64,000 nt of DNA, taken from NCBI GenBank assembly GCA_030737835.1, contig JAUJYN010000024.1, positions 2,372,151-2,436,150 on the forward strand, given 5' to 3'. Of the stretch, positions 8,640 through 19,220 are shown piece after piece; position 1 is the stretch's first letter, and every line of letters begins with the position of its first letter. This DNA comes from Acorus gramineus (Eukaryota > Streptophyta > Magnoliopsida > Acorales > Acoraceae). The notes under the pieces were generated by a model, which was given only the letters and a program-made list of their open reading frames with translations, had not been told where the DNA came from and did no database searches. The position numbers and the translations under genes are program-made.

Positions 8640-8956
8640 ATGAGCATCTGGATCTCCTCGACCATTATATCTGTGGGGATTTTAAGGTCGAGTGGGAGAG
8701 CAATGGGGGGAATTTGGCGTAAATTGGACTGGTGGGAGGTTTGGAGCAAGGTCGGGTTGAGTTCTGACACTATCCTTCGGACAGTGTCATCCAAGGTTTC
8801 AATAGGTTGGGGGTGGGGTTGGACTCTTGGCTGTGGTGGAGGAGGAGGGGGTTGGAGAGTAGTGGGATTTGGATTCCGGGAGGCTGAGTGCAATCGGTTG
8901 AGGTGGTCGAAGGCATTCATCATTTCATCAATTGAGTGATATCCCATGGCCTCCAT
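8636..8956 (-). CDS. Gag amino-terminal segment
   Basis: This is the upstream part of Gag: MEAMGYHSIDEMMNAFDHLN, then a proline/glutamine-rich linker, then IETLDDTVRRIVSELNP. It ends in the wrong frame. The expected gag sequence YNGRGDPDAHLTAFYMD appears only after a one-base change near 8670, where the next segment takes over. The Met at 8956 is the first in the frame after the leader and is a reasonable Gag start, although upstream Met codons were not compared exhaustively. Confidence 0.75.
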   Translation of the reverse strand: MEAMGYHSIDEMMNAFDHLNRLHSASRNPNPTTLQPPPPPPQPRVQPHPQPIETLDDTVRRIVSELNPTLLQTSHQSNLRQIPPIALPLDLKIPTDIMVEEIQMLI

Positions 8957-9338
8957 TCTTTCCTCGAGTCTCCTCCAGGCTGGTCTTTATGAAGTCTAAG
9001 TGGTTTCCTGGTTACGCGTGGCTTGCCCATGAGGCATACTGGCATCGGGAAACACTTGGTTCTCATAAAAATCATATCCCATGTCTACCCTTGAACCTTC
9101 AGGTCTAGGGAAGGGATCCATGTGTGTGTTTCGGGGTGAGCAGCAAGCGATATAGAAATGGAAAGCACACAATTCAACGACTTAACGGATCAAGCAAGCA
9201 ATTCCACAATCTAACAGAGCATGAGGCTTCAGAAATCAGATAGTAATGGGATGTTGATGGCTCTTGGACAGAACACCTAACTGGATCAGCAAGGGCTGGA
9301 CGTCGAAGATTCTAGAATTTTGAAATACAGAGAGAGCA

Positions 9339-9376
<38 letters not shown>

Positions 9377-9968
9377 ACTGAAGGAAATTTTGGAAAAAGA
9401 GTTAGTGAAGGAAAGAGAAATTTGGTACTAGAGATTTTGAATTTTTTTTTTTTTTTAATCAGAAGAAAAGGAAAGGAAAATTTTGAGGAAAACAGAAAAA
9501 TAGGAACTGAAGTTCAAAATAGTGCAAATAAAAAGTAAGAATTTTTTTTTTTTTTTTTTTTTTTTTGTAAAAAATAGGAAAGCAGAAAGACAGTAAATTT
9601 TGGCAGACAGTGCAATAAAAAGAGGGGATTTCTTTTACAAAAAAAGGAAATCAGAAAGACAATAATTTTTTTTTGGAACAGGAAGGCAAGAAATTTTGAT
9701 TGAAGAAAAGAAGGGCGATAAACGAGTAGCTAGAATCAGATGAAAGCAAGAAAGAAACAGAAACTTCGACAACCATCTAGGGGGTTTGTCCAGGAGTTAA
9801 CACAGTACAAATATTCAGTAGCATACAACAACCACCATCATGCATTCATGAAACAGATTAGACTCAGTCTTATTGATGTCTAGTGAAAGTCGCAGGAATT
9901 CTTTTCAAACTAGCACTACTCTCTGCCTAGGAGTTTTAGAGGACCAACCTGATTGAGCTTTTCACGAA
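8957..9968 (-). other. Untranslated leader of the Tat element
   Basis: About 1 kb between the primer-binding site and Gag without a convincing coding frame. It contains three long T runs on the plus strand (9341-9372, 9440-9456, 9542-9566; A runs in the element's sense) separated by AAGGAAA-rich text. Such long leaders are common in Tat elements and would carry packaging and dimerisation signals, which cannot be recognised here. Confidence 0.6.
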
Positions 9969-9990
9969 GGGAGTCCCACCGTGATCGCCA
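9969..9990 (-). promoter_or_regulatory. Primer-binding site of the Tat element
   Basis: On the minus strand TGGCGATCACGGTGGGA follows the LTR end (ACCGACA) after three bases. A TGG start complementary to a tRNA 3' CCA end is required of primer-binding sites. TGGCGA sites are known in Ogre/Tat elements, where a tRNA-Arg is the usual primer; the exact tRNA here is inferred. The same TGGCGATCAC occurs at 14369 beside another LTR. Confidence 0.78.
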
Positions 9991-10376
9991 GACTGTCGGT
10001 GTTGGATTTTTGACGCGGAGTTGTCGTGAATCCGGGTTCCGTCAAGTTTGGTTCCGTTACGCGCACGGCGCTTCGAATCACCACTTGATGGATCGTCCAA
10101 GGTTGCCCGACCGCTTCCAGGGACGTTGGTGTGATCGCCACTTGCTTTTCCTCAAAAGCAAGAAAAGAAGATTTCTTCTGTTATTACTCGCCTTCAACGA
10201 GGGATGCGGGTTCTCCTCTCAAGGATCACGGCCGGCCGTGCCTTGAGGTGTTTAAGCTCAGATTGATCCTGCAAACCCAAAGAGAGAGAAAGATACTTTT
10301 TTTTTGTGCAAGGTTGGCAAATGGGATAAAAAAGGTGTTCTTTCTGGTCAATAGACTGGAGGTTGATGAACCAGAA

Positions 10377-10808
10377 GGGATTGTTGGTCTCAACGAGCCA
10401 TAGGGGAGTTGTCGAGATTGACAAACTATGGGTGGATTGTCGGGTTCGACGAACTATGATTGGATTGTCGAGTTCGACGAGTTAAAGGGGGGTTGTCGGG
10501 TTCGACGAACTATGGGTGGATTGTCGGATTCGACGGGTTAAAAGGGGGGTTGTCGGGTTTGACGAGTTAAAGGGGGGGTTGTCGGGTTTGACGAGTTAAA
10601 GGGGGATTGTCGGGTTTGACGAGTTAAAGGGGGATTGTCGGGTTTGACGAGTTAAAGGGGGATTGTCGGGTTTGACGAGTTAAAGGGGGATTGTCGGGTT
10701 CGACGAGTTGAAGGAGGGTTGTCGGGTTTGACGAGTTAGAGGAGGGTTGTCGGGTTTGACGAGTTAGAGGAGGGTTGTCGGGTTTGACGAGTTGAAGGGG
10801 GATTGTCG
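10377..10808 (-). repeat. LTR minisatellite array A (TTGTCGGGTTTGACGAG units)
   Basis: About 14 units of roughly 28-32 bp. The core on the plus strand is GGATTGTCGGGTTTGACGAG, followed by TTAAAGGGG or TATGGGT. Units in the middle (10560-10690) are nearly identical, and those at the edges are degenerate. The array lies downstream of the TATA box, so it is probably transcribed. It is inverted relative to array B. Confidence 0.9.
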
Positions 10809-11289
10809 AGGGTTAACTCCAAGAAAAATTTAACAAAATTAGTGGGAGGTTTTATGTTAACAAGACACTGAGAAAAAAAAAAAAAAAAAAAAAAAAAAAA
10901 CAGCATATAAACAGTATATGAAAGAGTAATAACAAACATATGAAGCAGTAAATGACAAATAAAGTAAACAGAATAAAACAAAAGGGGTTAGTAGTCCTTG
11001 GGAGGTACCCAAACTTGCAAAGGGGAGTGTTCAAATGGTCCCTAGACCAACTGACCAACGATCCAAGTTAGGGTCATCCGCCAGCTGCGTATAGTTTCCA
11101 AAAGAACTGATAAAAGTCCAATGATGTACTCCAACACTCTCAACTTTGATTAAACTTATTTTTATTTGATTTAGTAAGCTTGTTACAACCTGCTTAAGGG
11201 TTTTATGAGAAATGATATATTATACAAGTTCTTTTAAGTAAAAGAAAAAAAAAGGAAAGGGAAGGGAAGTGAGGGTAGGGAGGTGTGGT

Positions 11290-11700
11290 GGGTGGTTGTT
11301 TGGAGTGGCTGCCGGTGTAGGGGGTGGTGGTGCTCGGAAATGGAGGGTGGAGGGGGGGTGAGGGGCTGCTAGTGATGAAGGAGGATGGATGGGTTCGGAT
11401 GGGTGGTGTTGGGAGAGAAAGTTTAGGTTTTGAGTGGTGAATGAGGGTGGTGGGTGAGTGTTGGTGTGGCTGCTGGTGTGGGAGGTGGTGATGCTTGGAA
11501 ATGGAGGGTGGAGGGGGGGTGAGGGGCTGCTAGTGATGAAGGAGGATGGATGGGTTCGGATGGGTGGTGTTGGGGGAGAAAGTGTAGGTTTTTAGTGGTG
11601 AATGAGGGTGGTGGGTGAGTGTTGGTGTGGCTGCTGGTGTGGGAGGTGGTGATGCTCGAAAATGGAGGGTGGAGGGTGGTTAAGGGTTGCTGGTCTCGAG
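11290..11700 (-). repeat. 161-bp tandem repeat in LTR
   Basis: About 2.5 copies of a G/T-rich 161-bp unit. The anchor AAATGGAGGGTGGAGG recurs at 11338, 11499 and 11660. Copies one and two are almost identical over GCTGCTAGTGATGAAGGAGG, so the duplication is fairly recent. Confidence 0.88.
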
Positions 11701-11783
11701 TGGAGAGGCTAGGAGAGGTTTGGGGGGGTGAAAGGTGGCTAAAAGATGAGTAAAAGATGGTGCTCCTCCTCCAAAAGCCTCCC

Positions 11784-11790
11784 TTTTATA
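11784..11790 (-). promoter_or_regulatory. TATA box of the Tat LTR
   Basis: The minus strand reads GGGCTATAAAAGGGAGGC, a near-ideal plant TATA box. It lies in the upstream third of the LTR, where transcription of the element should start about 30 bp further on (near 11755). Confidence 0.7.
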
Positions 11791-11974
11791 GCCCAAACGA
11801 GCCACCACATTCTTGACACCTGTTTGGGGAGGTCATGAGTGCCCCACGACGCTCCCACGTTCGCCCGAAGTGGCTGACGTCGGTGGAGAGGCGAAAAAAC
11901 TCAAGCCATGCCGTCCTTTTCGAGCTGAACTTATCCCAGTATTTTTGACGATCCGTCATCCCATTGTCTAGGTC

Positions 11975-12262
11975 GACGATCCCCCATAAATCGTCGAAGT
12001 CGACAATCCTCAGAAAGATTGTCCAGTTCGACAATCCCCCCAAAGATCGTCGAAGTCGACAATCCTCAGAAAGATCGTCCAGTTCGACAATCCTTTCAAA
12101 GATCGTCGAGTTCGACAATCCCCCCAAAGATCGTCCAGTTCGACAATCCTCTCAAAGATCGTCGAAGTCGACAATCCTTAGAAAGATCGTCCAGTTCGAC
12201 AATTCTCCCAAGGATCGTCGAAGTCGACAATCCTCAGATAGATTGTCCAGTACAACGAGTGG
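11975..12262 (-). repeat. LTR minisatellite array B (ATCGTCGAAGTCGACAATC units)
   Basis: About ten units of 27-29 bp, alternating GATCGTCCAGTTCGACAATC and GATCGTCGAAGTCGACAATC with CCCCAAA or CTCAGAAA spacers. It lies upstream of the TATA box in U3. Each unit has an internal dyad (GTCGAAGTCGAC). The reverse complement of the unit matches array A. Confidence 0.9.
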
Positions 12263-12532
12263 GTGGTCGCTTGTCTTAATCACCAAACAGATTTTAGATG
12301 TCTTGTACAACAACCCCAGGCTTAACCGTTCTGAGCGATAGTACTGCTTCTCTTGAGCTTTTCTTTAGACTTATCACTTGTTGCGCTCATGCTTTCTTTT
12401 CTTCCCTTTCCCTACTCAAGTGATTATTCTGGCTCTGGGAAGATCATCCGGGCTTAGACCTGCAAACTAAGATATCACAAATAATAAGTGTTTCACAGTT
12501 CTGACCGATCAAAATGGGGTATCTACACTACA

Positions 12533-12714
12533 GAGGAGATCCACAGGGAAAACTTAAAGAGTAGCTCCGCAGGGAAGACCTAAAGATGTGCTTTGTAGGG
12601 AAGACCTAAAGAGGCAATCCATAGAGAAGACCTAAAGAGGAGATCCACAGGGAAGACTTGAAGAGGAGCTCCACAGGGAAGACCTAAAGATGTTGTCTAT
12701 AGGGAAGACCTGAA
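12533..12714. repeat. 26-bp minisatellite, seven units
   Basis: Seven consecutive 26-bp units of the pattern GAGGAGATCCACAGGGAAGA followed by CCTAAA, diverged in the first half (TCCGC, TTTGT, CCATA variants). It starts five bases outside the LTR boundary at 12527. No coding frame is associated with it. Confidence 0.9.
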
Positions 12715-13328
12715 GTGATGGCTTCCTTGGCTCCATGTGAACCTCTTCTCTCCAATGCTTCTTCTTCATGTACCGTAAGAGGTGGAGTTATGGTGGCCTT
12801 CTTCAAGATTTTCTCTAGTAAGTTTTTTCAGACAAATATACTTCTTGTTCACCACTTGGATCTGCTCCATCACGCCATTATCCATGGAATTTGGATCTGA
12901 AAATGAGTCGATCCATTGGTAGACTCTTCACACCAGAATTGGAGTAAATCCATTGGTGGGTTCTTCATTGGGATGGCTCATCTGAGACTTTAGAGATAGA
13001 AGGAGGTCATGCCCCCAGCATCACTTCATCTTTGAAACCCAATCGATCGGTCTCACTCCTCATCTTCACCATCTCCTCCAGATCTGGTTTAGGGAAACGG
13101 CTTTTTGTTCTGAATCCCACAGATGGCGTCAATTTTATGGGAGGTGAAAATGTGCTCCTCCTCGAATGTGCCGGACTTGAGGATGGTCCAGTCTTGGTTT
13201 GGGTAGATACTTGAAGAGACGATGATGAGGGTCCGCGGTGGATTGATTGACGAGATTTTTGTCTGGACTGAACCTAATATAACTTCTCAAGCTGCCTACG
13301 TACCCTTATTAAGAGATGAAGTCACACG
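12715..13328. other. Unassigned repeat-like stretch
   Basis: No gene could be supported. Phrases such as CCCACAGATGGCGTCAATTT and GCTGCCTACGTACCCTTATT resemble text common in decayed plant transposons, so this is probably degraded element sequence between two LTRs. Confidence 0.4.
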
Positions 13329-14366
13329 TGTAGATACCCCAATTTTGACCATCCAAAGAGACAAAAATACTACAAGTAAAACTTAAGAATGACCACATTT
13401 GGACATCTAAATAGAAAACTCCCTTAGAAACCAAAACTAAAAACCCTAGTCCAAAACACTTAGAAAAATCTAGGACCTGGACATGGGCGGCTACTGCCAA
13501 GTAGCCGCCCCATAACAGGCGGCTAATTTCAACTAGCCGCCCCCAAACTGACCCCAGACCGCCTTCCTGGATGGGACATAAAGCAAGCATGATTGCGGCG
13601 GATTGTCCCTTTTAGCCGCCCCATCTCAGCCGGTTCAACCTTAGTAACCGACCCAAGCCCCCGCTTGTCAAAAATGAGACGTTTGGCAGATTATGATAGG
13701 GGCGGCTACTTAATAGTAGCGCTCCTCACTGAGCGGCTAGTTGAAACTAGCCGCCCTCACCTGGACACTGTCAGGCCACAAAGATCTAATGGAAGGTCAA
13801 ATCAAGCACCTTATTACCCATTTTGATCTACTGTCCAGTGGACATTCCCCTACCCCTTTTTTACTATAAATAGGGGGCATCCCAATTCATATCCATAACA
13901 ATTCACATTCCCAATCATCAACAATCAATCAACACATACAAGCCTATACCCCCCCCCCCCACACCACCATTTCAAAACCCTTGAGAGAGAAAGTGAGAGA
14001 GAAACTCATTCCCTACACCAAATCACTCTCCAAATCCACTCTCCAAAACCCAAGTTAAACCTAGCTTAACCTTTGCCAATACCCAAAACCAAACCCTACC
14101 CAGGTTCTGCCCAAGTTGAACCAGATCCCAGACGGCTACTTGTAACCAGCCACCCCCCACCAGGCTGCTAAACCTGACTAGCCGGCCCTTCCCCTAGCCC
14201 ACCTGAGTCCCAATTCTCCTTTAGTCAAGTTCCCAAAGTAGAAGAGGATCCCTGTCTTCACCTCTGTGTACGGCATGCCCGTGTCTCAAAGCGGAGACCC
14301 CACAAACTCCCCCACGAAGGCGATCAAATCCAACACCCGACTTTTTCCTGATTTTTTAGAAAAGCA
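13329..14366 (+). mobile_element. LTR fragment of a second Tat-like element
   Basis: It begins TGTAGATACCCCAATTTTGA, nearly the same start as the Tat LTR at 12527 but in the opposite orientation. It has a TATAAATA box at 13865-13872 and ends AAAGCA at 14366. Two bases later comes TGGCGATCAC, matching the neighbour's primer-binding site. The interior has repeated copies of AACTAGCCGCC and its complement. The element body after about 14450 is replaced by another LTR fragment, so it is truncated. Confidence 0.7.
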
Positions 14367-14368
14367 GG

Positions 14369-14384
14369 TGGCGATCACAACAAC
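14369..14384 (+). promoter_or_regulatory. Primer-binding-site remnant
   Basis: TGGCGATCACAACAAC follows the LTR end with a two-base gap. The first ten bases equal the site of the large Tat element, and the rest has diverged. Confidence 0.55.
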
Positions 14385-14449
14385 CCTTGAATCCTCTGAG
14401 GACCTGTCGGACGCCTCAGCCGGGAACGAACAACCCCCCACCACCCCTT

Positions 14450-15170
14450 CCGAGAGACGATCCGACTGAACTTGTCAAGGCGCACACCGGATCCGAGCCT
14501 CCGAAGAACCCCCACACACGTGGCACCATAGCGCCACCCCAAAAACCGGAAGGAAGGAGAGGAGGCCTTTTCCGGAACCCCCTCCCTTGAAATCCGATAC
14601 CAACAACACGTAGTTCCTCTTTTGGTGTGATCTCACAACGAAAGTGGTGCCGTCCCAAGAACCTCCGACGATCAAGTCCAATCTCTATTAAAATGGGATT
14701 TTTAGCTTGTGTGTAGGGTCCTTGGGGGAAGAAGAAGAAGTCTCCCCCTTATGGTGAAGGGGATATCCTCCTATTTATAGTGGGAGGGGGTGTGCCTGTT
14801 GCTATGGAGGTGTGAGCATATCATGGGATAGAATCTTCCATGTGGCTCTTGGATCGGTTGACACATGTGATCTTAGAATCAACTTATCATAACCAATTTC
14901 TGACAATTGGTTATAGTCATTGTGTTAGGGAATATTCCCTGGGCTTTCTGTTATCTCACCGATGTGGACTCCGTGCTTTTGTTTAGGTCAGACAGGAGCT
15001 ATTCTCCTATTCACCTTGGTCTAGTCGGGAATACAACCTGATCATTTATTTGCCCGACCTGAGATAATGTCGTGAGATTATGTGATGGGCCCCTTTGAAA
15101 TGGTTCTTCTTATCAGGTTATATTATTAGCTTTGATGGGCTCTTTTGAGGAACCCGTTTAATACAAATTC
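14450..15170 (-). mobile_element. Gypsy LTR fragment, minus orientation
   Basis: On the minus strand a TATAAATA box (14779-14772) is followed downstream by a U5-like box (around 14632-14680) with GACGGCACCAC-type sequence. The region aligns by eye with 60.5-61.6 kb: CATATCATGGGATAGAATCT against TATATCATGAGATGGAATCT, and both then have TGGCTCTTGGATC and TTTCTGACA. Boundaries are not sharp and no coding part is attached. Confidence 0.55.
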
Positions 15171-17542
15171 TTATTCTATTCGGATTGATTCATGCACCTT
15201 TATTCCTTATTTCGGTGTGATAGATTTGGTTTTCTATAGTACCATTATATCTGAAGTCGTTTTTGAATAAGCGCCTGCCTCCATTCATATGTCGTATATG
15301 ATATTATATGATATTCAAATCTATATACTATATGGATAAAACATGTTGATATTTAAAAAAAAAAAAAAAACATTGATAGGTTTAGAAGAAGCTTGATGCT
15401 TCAACCTCTTATAAATTATACAAGAAAATTTCATCTTTTCCTTATGATGATGTATAGTGATTGTCATTAATTTAGTAATTAATACAATACCAACTCTTTT
15501 GATTGACAAAAAAAAAGTAAAGCAAAAAATCAATGTTTGTTAATAGGAAAATGTTTAACTCAATAATTTTACAGTTCAAAACTCAGATCCTATATGTTTT
15601 CTTTTTTTAAAATAATAAACACCATCTAATGAAGTATATGTTTTAATAAAAAAATGTATCTCTCTCTCTTTCGAGTTGAATGGACCTATTTTAAGTATAT
15701 GAAAATATTTAATGAGATATATACATCGTCTAACGATATATATGTTTCACTGGATTTAATGACTACATTTTAGAATGTAAAAAAAAACTAAGTGCAACAT
15801 CGCCCTTATTAGTAAGGCAGTGATGGGCTACATATAGTCCTGGACAATATGGGGTCAACCCAGACCATTGTAACTATTTAGCCTAGGTGTAACACTGGCC
15901 TAAACACAGACCATAAACAAAAACTTACATAAACACAGCTCTTGGATAGGTCTCATAGTCCATGACAAGAGGAGAAACTAGGGGGTCACCCTATTGAGAG
16001 AGAGGTCATTTTACCACTTAACTAAAGATCTATAAGGCCAAAGATACACAGTGCTGATACACTTGGTTATTTTTGCACTCTAAATCAAGTATATGATTTT
16101 TCTAATCTATAATATACTTGATTATTTAGGCTCTTAAATATACTCGATTAGAAAAAATATGAAAGAATTTGTGCATTCAATTTATACAAGTATATTCAAT
16201 TGTTTGTGTTATCTTAATAAACAAGCTACAAAAGTGACAACGTACAATAGTGATCGTTCATAACATTTTCTAAAGATAAGATTTTAAGAATAATTTATTT
16301 TAAATTTTATGGAATAAAAAAAATCTATCATCTTCTTTACACACATCAAAGTCAGAATGATAAAAAAGGATAAACATCATTTTAGTCTTTATGCAGAACA
16401 AATAACGTTTAATTTTCATTCAAATCAGAAAAATTGTTTACATTTTTTCCTACTTATCTAACCACTTCTCATTTTTATGAAACTAGGCCTATGAACAATA
16501 TTGGAAAAAAACGAAAAAGAAAAAGAATGTGATATGAAGATTGAAGTGGCTTTTAGGTTTGAAACAAAAGAACTAGTGCTGAACCAACCATTCCATGTCT
16601 GTGGGAACAATATCTCCATGTGAAAAAAACTTCCTGTGTGGCTGGCCTGTGCCATTAATATCTTTTAGCCGATTCTTTTGCACAGCATGTGTTATGGTGA
16701 GCATGTAATTTATGGAGGCCCAATTGAGAAATACTAGCATGTGTTGTATGTCACATGTACGTAGTGAAAATGATCAATTTTAGAATACCTTGTAAGTGAA
16801 ACTTAGGGGATCATATTTGTGGTCCCCTGGTTTGATATTGGATTAAAAATAAGTGGATTAGAATAGGGATGCACACCTACCACCATAAAAAGCCAAATAG
16901 TTGGTATAGAAGGCAAAGTAGTTGGTATTAATACATCACAAAAACATTTCCTTTAATTTGTCAAACATATTATGAAAACAAATTGGCTAAATGTAATTGA
17001 AAATGATATGCCCAGCCCCAATCATTTTGATTTTTTAAAAGCATATACTTCTGTAATTCAATACATAGTACTATGAGAAGTGAAGTATGTACTTCAATAG
17101 ATCTGCACATAATTTTGTTTTTTTTGAAAAAATAAAAATAAATTAATCAAGCATGCATTGTGTTGTGAGATATCTTGCATTCTAGCATAAAGGGTCTGTT
17201 CTAGAAGGTCTAGAATCTGACCAATAGCATTCAAATGTGATTGATGTCACCAAGGAGCGAGTGTTGATGATATAAAAAAAAATCCAGTCCATGAAAAGAA
17301 TTAAATAAGAAAAATGTGATGCTCGGTCCTTTTGACATCCACATTTAAATACTGAAAGCGTTTTTAATTTATCTAATTATATATAATTGACTGAAGAAAT
17401 ATATTATTTTATAATAAAAACATAAAATATGTAATTGTATAAATTGAACTGAATATATGTATGCTTACATTTTTCATTATAGATTATATATTGATACATA
17501 GATTATATATTGATACAGTAAAATATATATTTTACATTGGAT
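15171..17542. other. AT-rich intergenic region
   Basis: No gene, RNA or complete element recognised. It includes a dispersed AT-rich repeat at about 15615-15660 (TATATGTTTTAATAAAAAAA), which recurs near 29456 and 41098. Confidence 0.6.
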
Positions 17543-17725
17543 GATTATATATAAGCCTGTCAACGAGTCGGGTCTGGGCCGGGTCAGGGTGGACCCGAAC
17601 CCGACCCGTGGCAAGACCCGGCGGGTCCAGGTCCAACTCAAGACCCGGCGGGTCCTTGGAAAAGTAGACCCGGACCTGGACTGGTCGGACCTGGGCCGAC
17701 CCGATCCGAATATGTTCAATAAAAA
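17543..17725. repeat. GGGTC-rich repeat, DNA-transposon remnant
   Basis: AGCCTGTCAACGAGTCGGGT at the left and repeated GACCCGGCGGGTCC motifs, ending near CCGACCCGATCCGAATATG. The left end resembles the termini of the small element at 19221-19559, so it is probably a relative or the far end of a larger disrupted copy. Confidence 0.45.
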
Positions 17726-18006
17726 AAAGAAGAGAGAGCTCATAAATTTGTTTGTTTTATATCATTCTATTAAGAAAATTTTGTATAAAGCATTAGTTAT
17801 TATTAAGCTTTCTAAACTGGTGTCTTGACACTATGTTTGAACATATTTTTGTACAATTCAAAATAAGAGAATGAATTACTAAACAACATTCAAAATAATA
17901 AACATTAACATATAACATTCAAAGTAAATATAAATTTAAACAATATAACAATGAATTAAAAGGGAAAGCTGATGGTTATTTGTGTCACAAAGTAAACATT
18001 TAAAAC

Positions 18007-19069
18007 CAATGTTTTAAAAAGCGCCGTTAAGCGGCGCCTAGTCGGCGCTTTAGGTGGAGGCGGGTGTTACCCACCTCGCCCGGGCCCTAGCTGCCACTGC
18101 TGCTTATTCAAGAGGTGACGGAGTCAAAACGAGACCGATCGATGCCGGGATGGGTGACAGGGTCGGGGACGTTGACCAATTAACGCCGGGAGGGGTGACA
18201 GAGTCAGGACGGTGACCGATCGACGCCGAGAGAGGTGATGGAGTCGGGGACGTTGACCAGGATGAGGAGTTGGTGGCTTGTGAAGGTGCCGAAATATGGG
18301 AGGAGCCGAGGAGGTGCTTCAGTTGGTGCTTTTGGGGGTGGGTGAAAAACCAGAGAATGAAAGGGAAGAGAGACATATTTATGCAAGAGACAAAAGGCTA
18401 TTTTCAAGGCCCAGAACCTGTTTTGCGTGGACCCTAGGAAATACTTAGATCAAATGATGTGAGGTTACTACAAAAGTCAGATATAAGTACACCATTGATA
18501 ATATAAAAAACAACACAATGGATTATTATTATTATATATAAAGCGTACTTTAGGTTAATAAAATAAATGGAGTCTAAATTTTAATAAAACGAATATAATT
18601 TTTGATAAAAAATATTAATCCCAATGAAATCATAATGATTTTTTTTTAAATTAAATAATAATTTTTAATTCCACGACTCATTTTTGGGTTGTCATGAAAT
18701 TATGAAGGGGATTGAACATTCAAAATATAAATATTTAAAGTTCAATCTTAGATAACAATTTTATATTTTTATATTTATCCTAAAAATCTGTCAATTCAAT
18801 TTTTAAATCGATATTCATGAACAAATTAATAATTCATGGCATCATGCATAATATTGATGAAATCTTCATTTATTATATAAGTGATTAAAACAATAATTCG
18901 TGTCTAATGTTTTTTTAATATGGAAACTTGTGATTGATATATATATGACACACGCATATGTATTATTTTGCATTATTAAAATAGTGGCTGATTAATCCCC
19001 TGCCTAGCCGATTAATGCCTAGTCCCCCCTCAACCATTCGACTAGCGCCTAGAGCTTTTTAGAACATTG
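18007..19069. mobile_element. Non-autonomous hAT transposon with perfect 8-bp TSD
   Basis: The ends are CAATGTTTTAAAAAGC on the left and, inverted, CAATGTTCTAAAAAGC on the right. Both sides are flanked by TTTAAAAC (17999-18006 and 19070-19077), an exact 8-bp duplication, which with the CA...TG ends is the signature of hAT transposition. At 1063 bp with no transposase frame it must be mobilised in trans. Next to the left end is a GC-rich stretch with GCGCC palindromes and a 40-bp tandem repeat (18115-18262). Confidence 0.92.
18115..18262. repeat. 40-bp tandem repeat inside hAT element
   Basis: Units start at 18115, 18154, 18195 and 18235 with GTGACGGAGTC-like text followed by GACGTTGACCA or GGTGACCGATCGACGCCG. 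About 3.5 copies with a 39-41 bp period. Confidence 0.85.
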
Positions 19070-19220
19070 TTTAAAACAATAACCATATAAATTTCAAAAT
19101 AATAAACACTACATATTAACCTAAATAACATTCAAAATGATAATCATCAACATATTAACCTAAACAATAAACATATATCATGCAACAAACCAATTAATTA
19201 TACAAATTCAAAAGCTAACA

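Larger units (their letters stand above)
1..12527 (-). mobile_element. Tat-lineage Ty3/gypsy retrotransposon, 3' end beyond window
   Basis: Read on the minus strand, the order is 5' LTR, primer-binding site, gag, protease domains, RT, RNase H, a second RNase H, integrase. RT before integrase marks Ty3/gypsy. The extra archaeal-type RNase H after a degraded first one is the known hallmark of the Tat/Ogre lineage, as are the very long LTR and the LTR start TGTAGATACCCC. The 3' LTR lies outside the window, so the full element exceeds 12.5 kb by the rest of integrase, any 3' spacer and the second LTR. Frames are broken near 8670, 6388, 5770, 1588 and 1178, and a TGA lies at 2894-2896. The copy is therefore dead, but only lightly damaged. 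Confidence 0.93.
9994..12527 (-). mobile_element. 5' LTR of the Tat element (2534 bp)
   Basis: In element orientation it begins TGTAGATACCCC at 12527 and ends CACCGACA at 9994, immediately before the primer-binding site. The ends obey the TG...CA rule, with three-base inverted ends (TGT/ACA). A TATA box lies at 11790-11784, so U3 is about 0.73 kb and R plus U5 about 1.8 kb. Inside are two inverted minisatellite arrays and a 161-bp tandem repeat. The matching 3' LTR is off the window, so age cannot be estimated. Confidence 0.88.

Noticed and set aside
11964..12341. 125-residue plus-strand frame (SSKSTILRKIVQFD repeats)
   Set aside because: Product of reading minisatellite array B; it has no independent support.
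10377..12714. Regularly spaced repeats resembling a CRISPR array
   Set aside because: Units abut without unique spacers, lie inside an LTR or next to it, and the genome is a plant nuclear genome.
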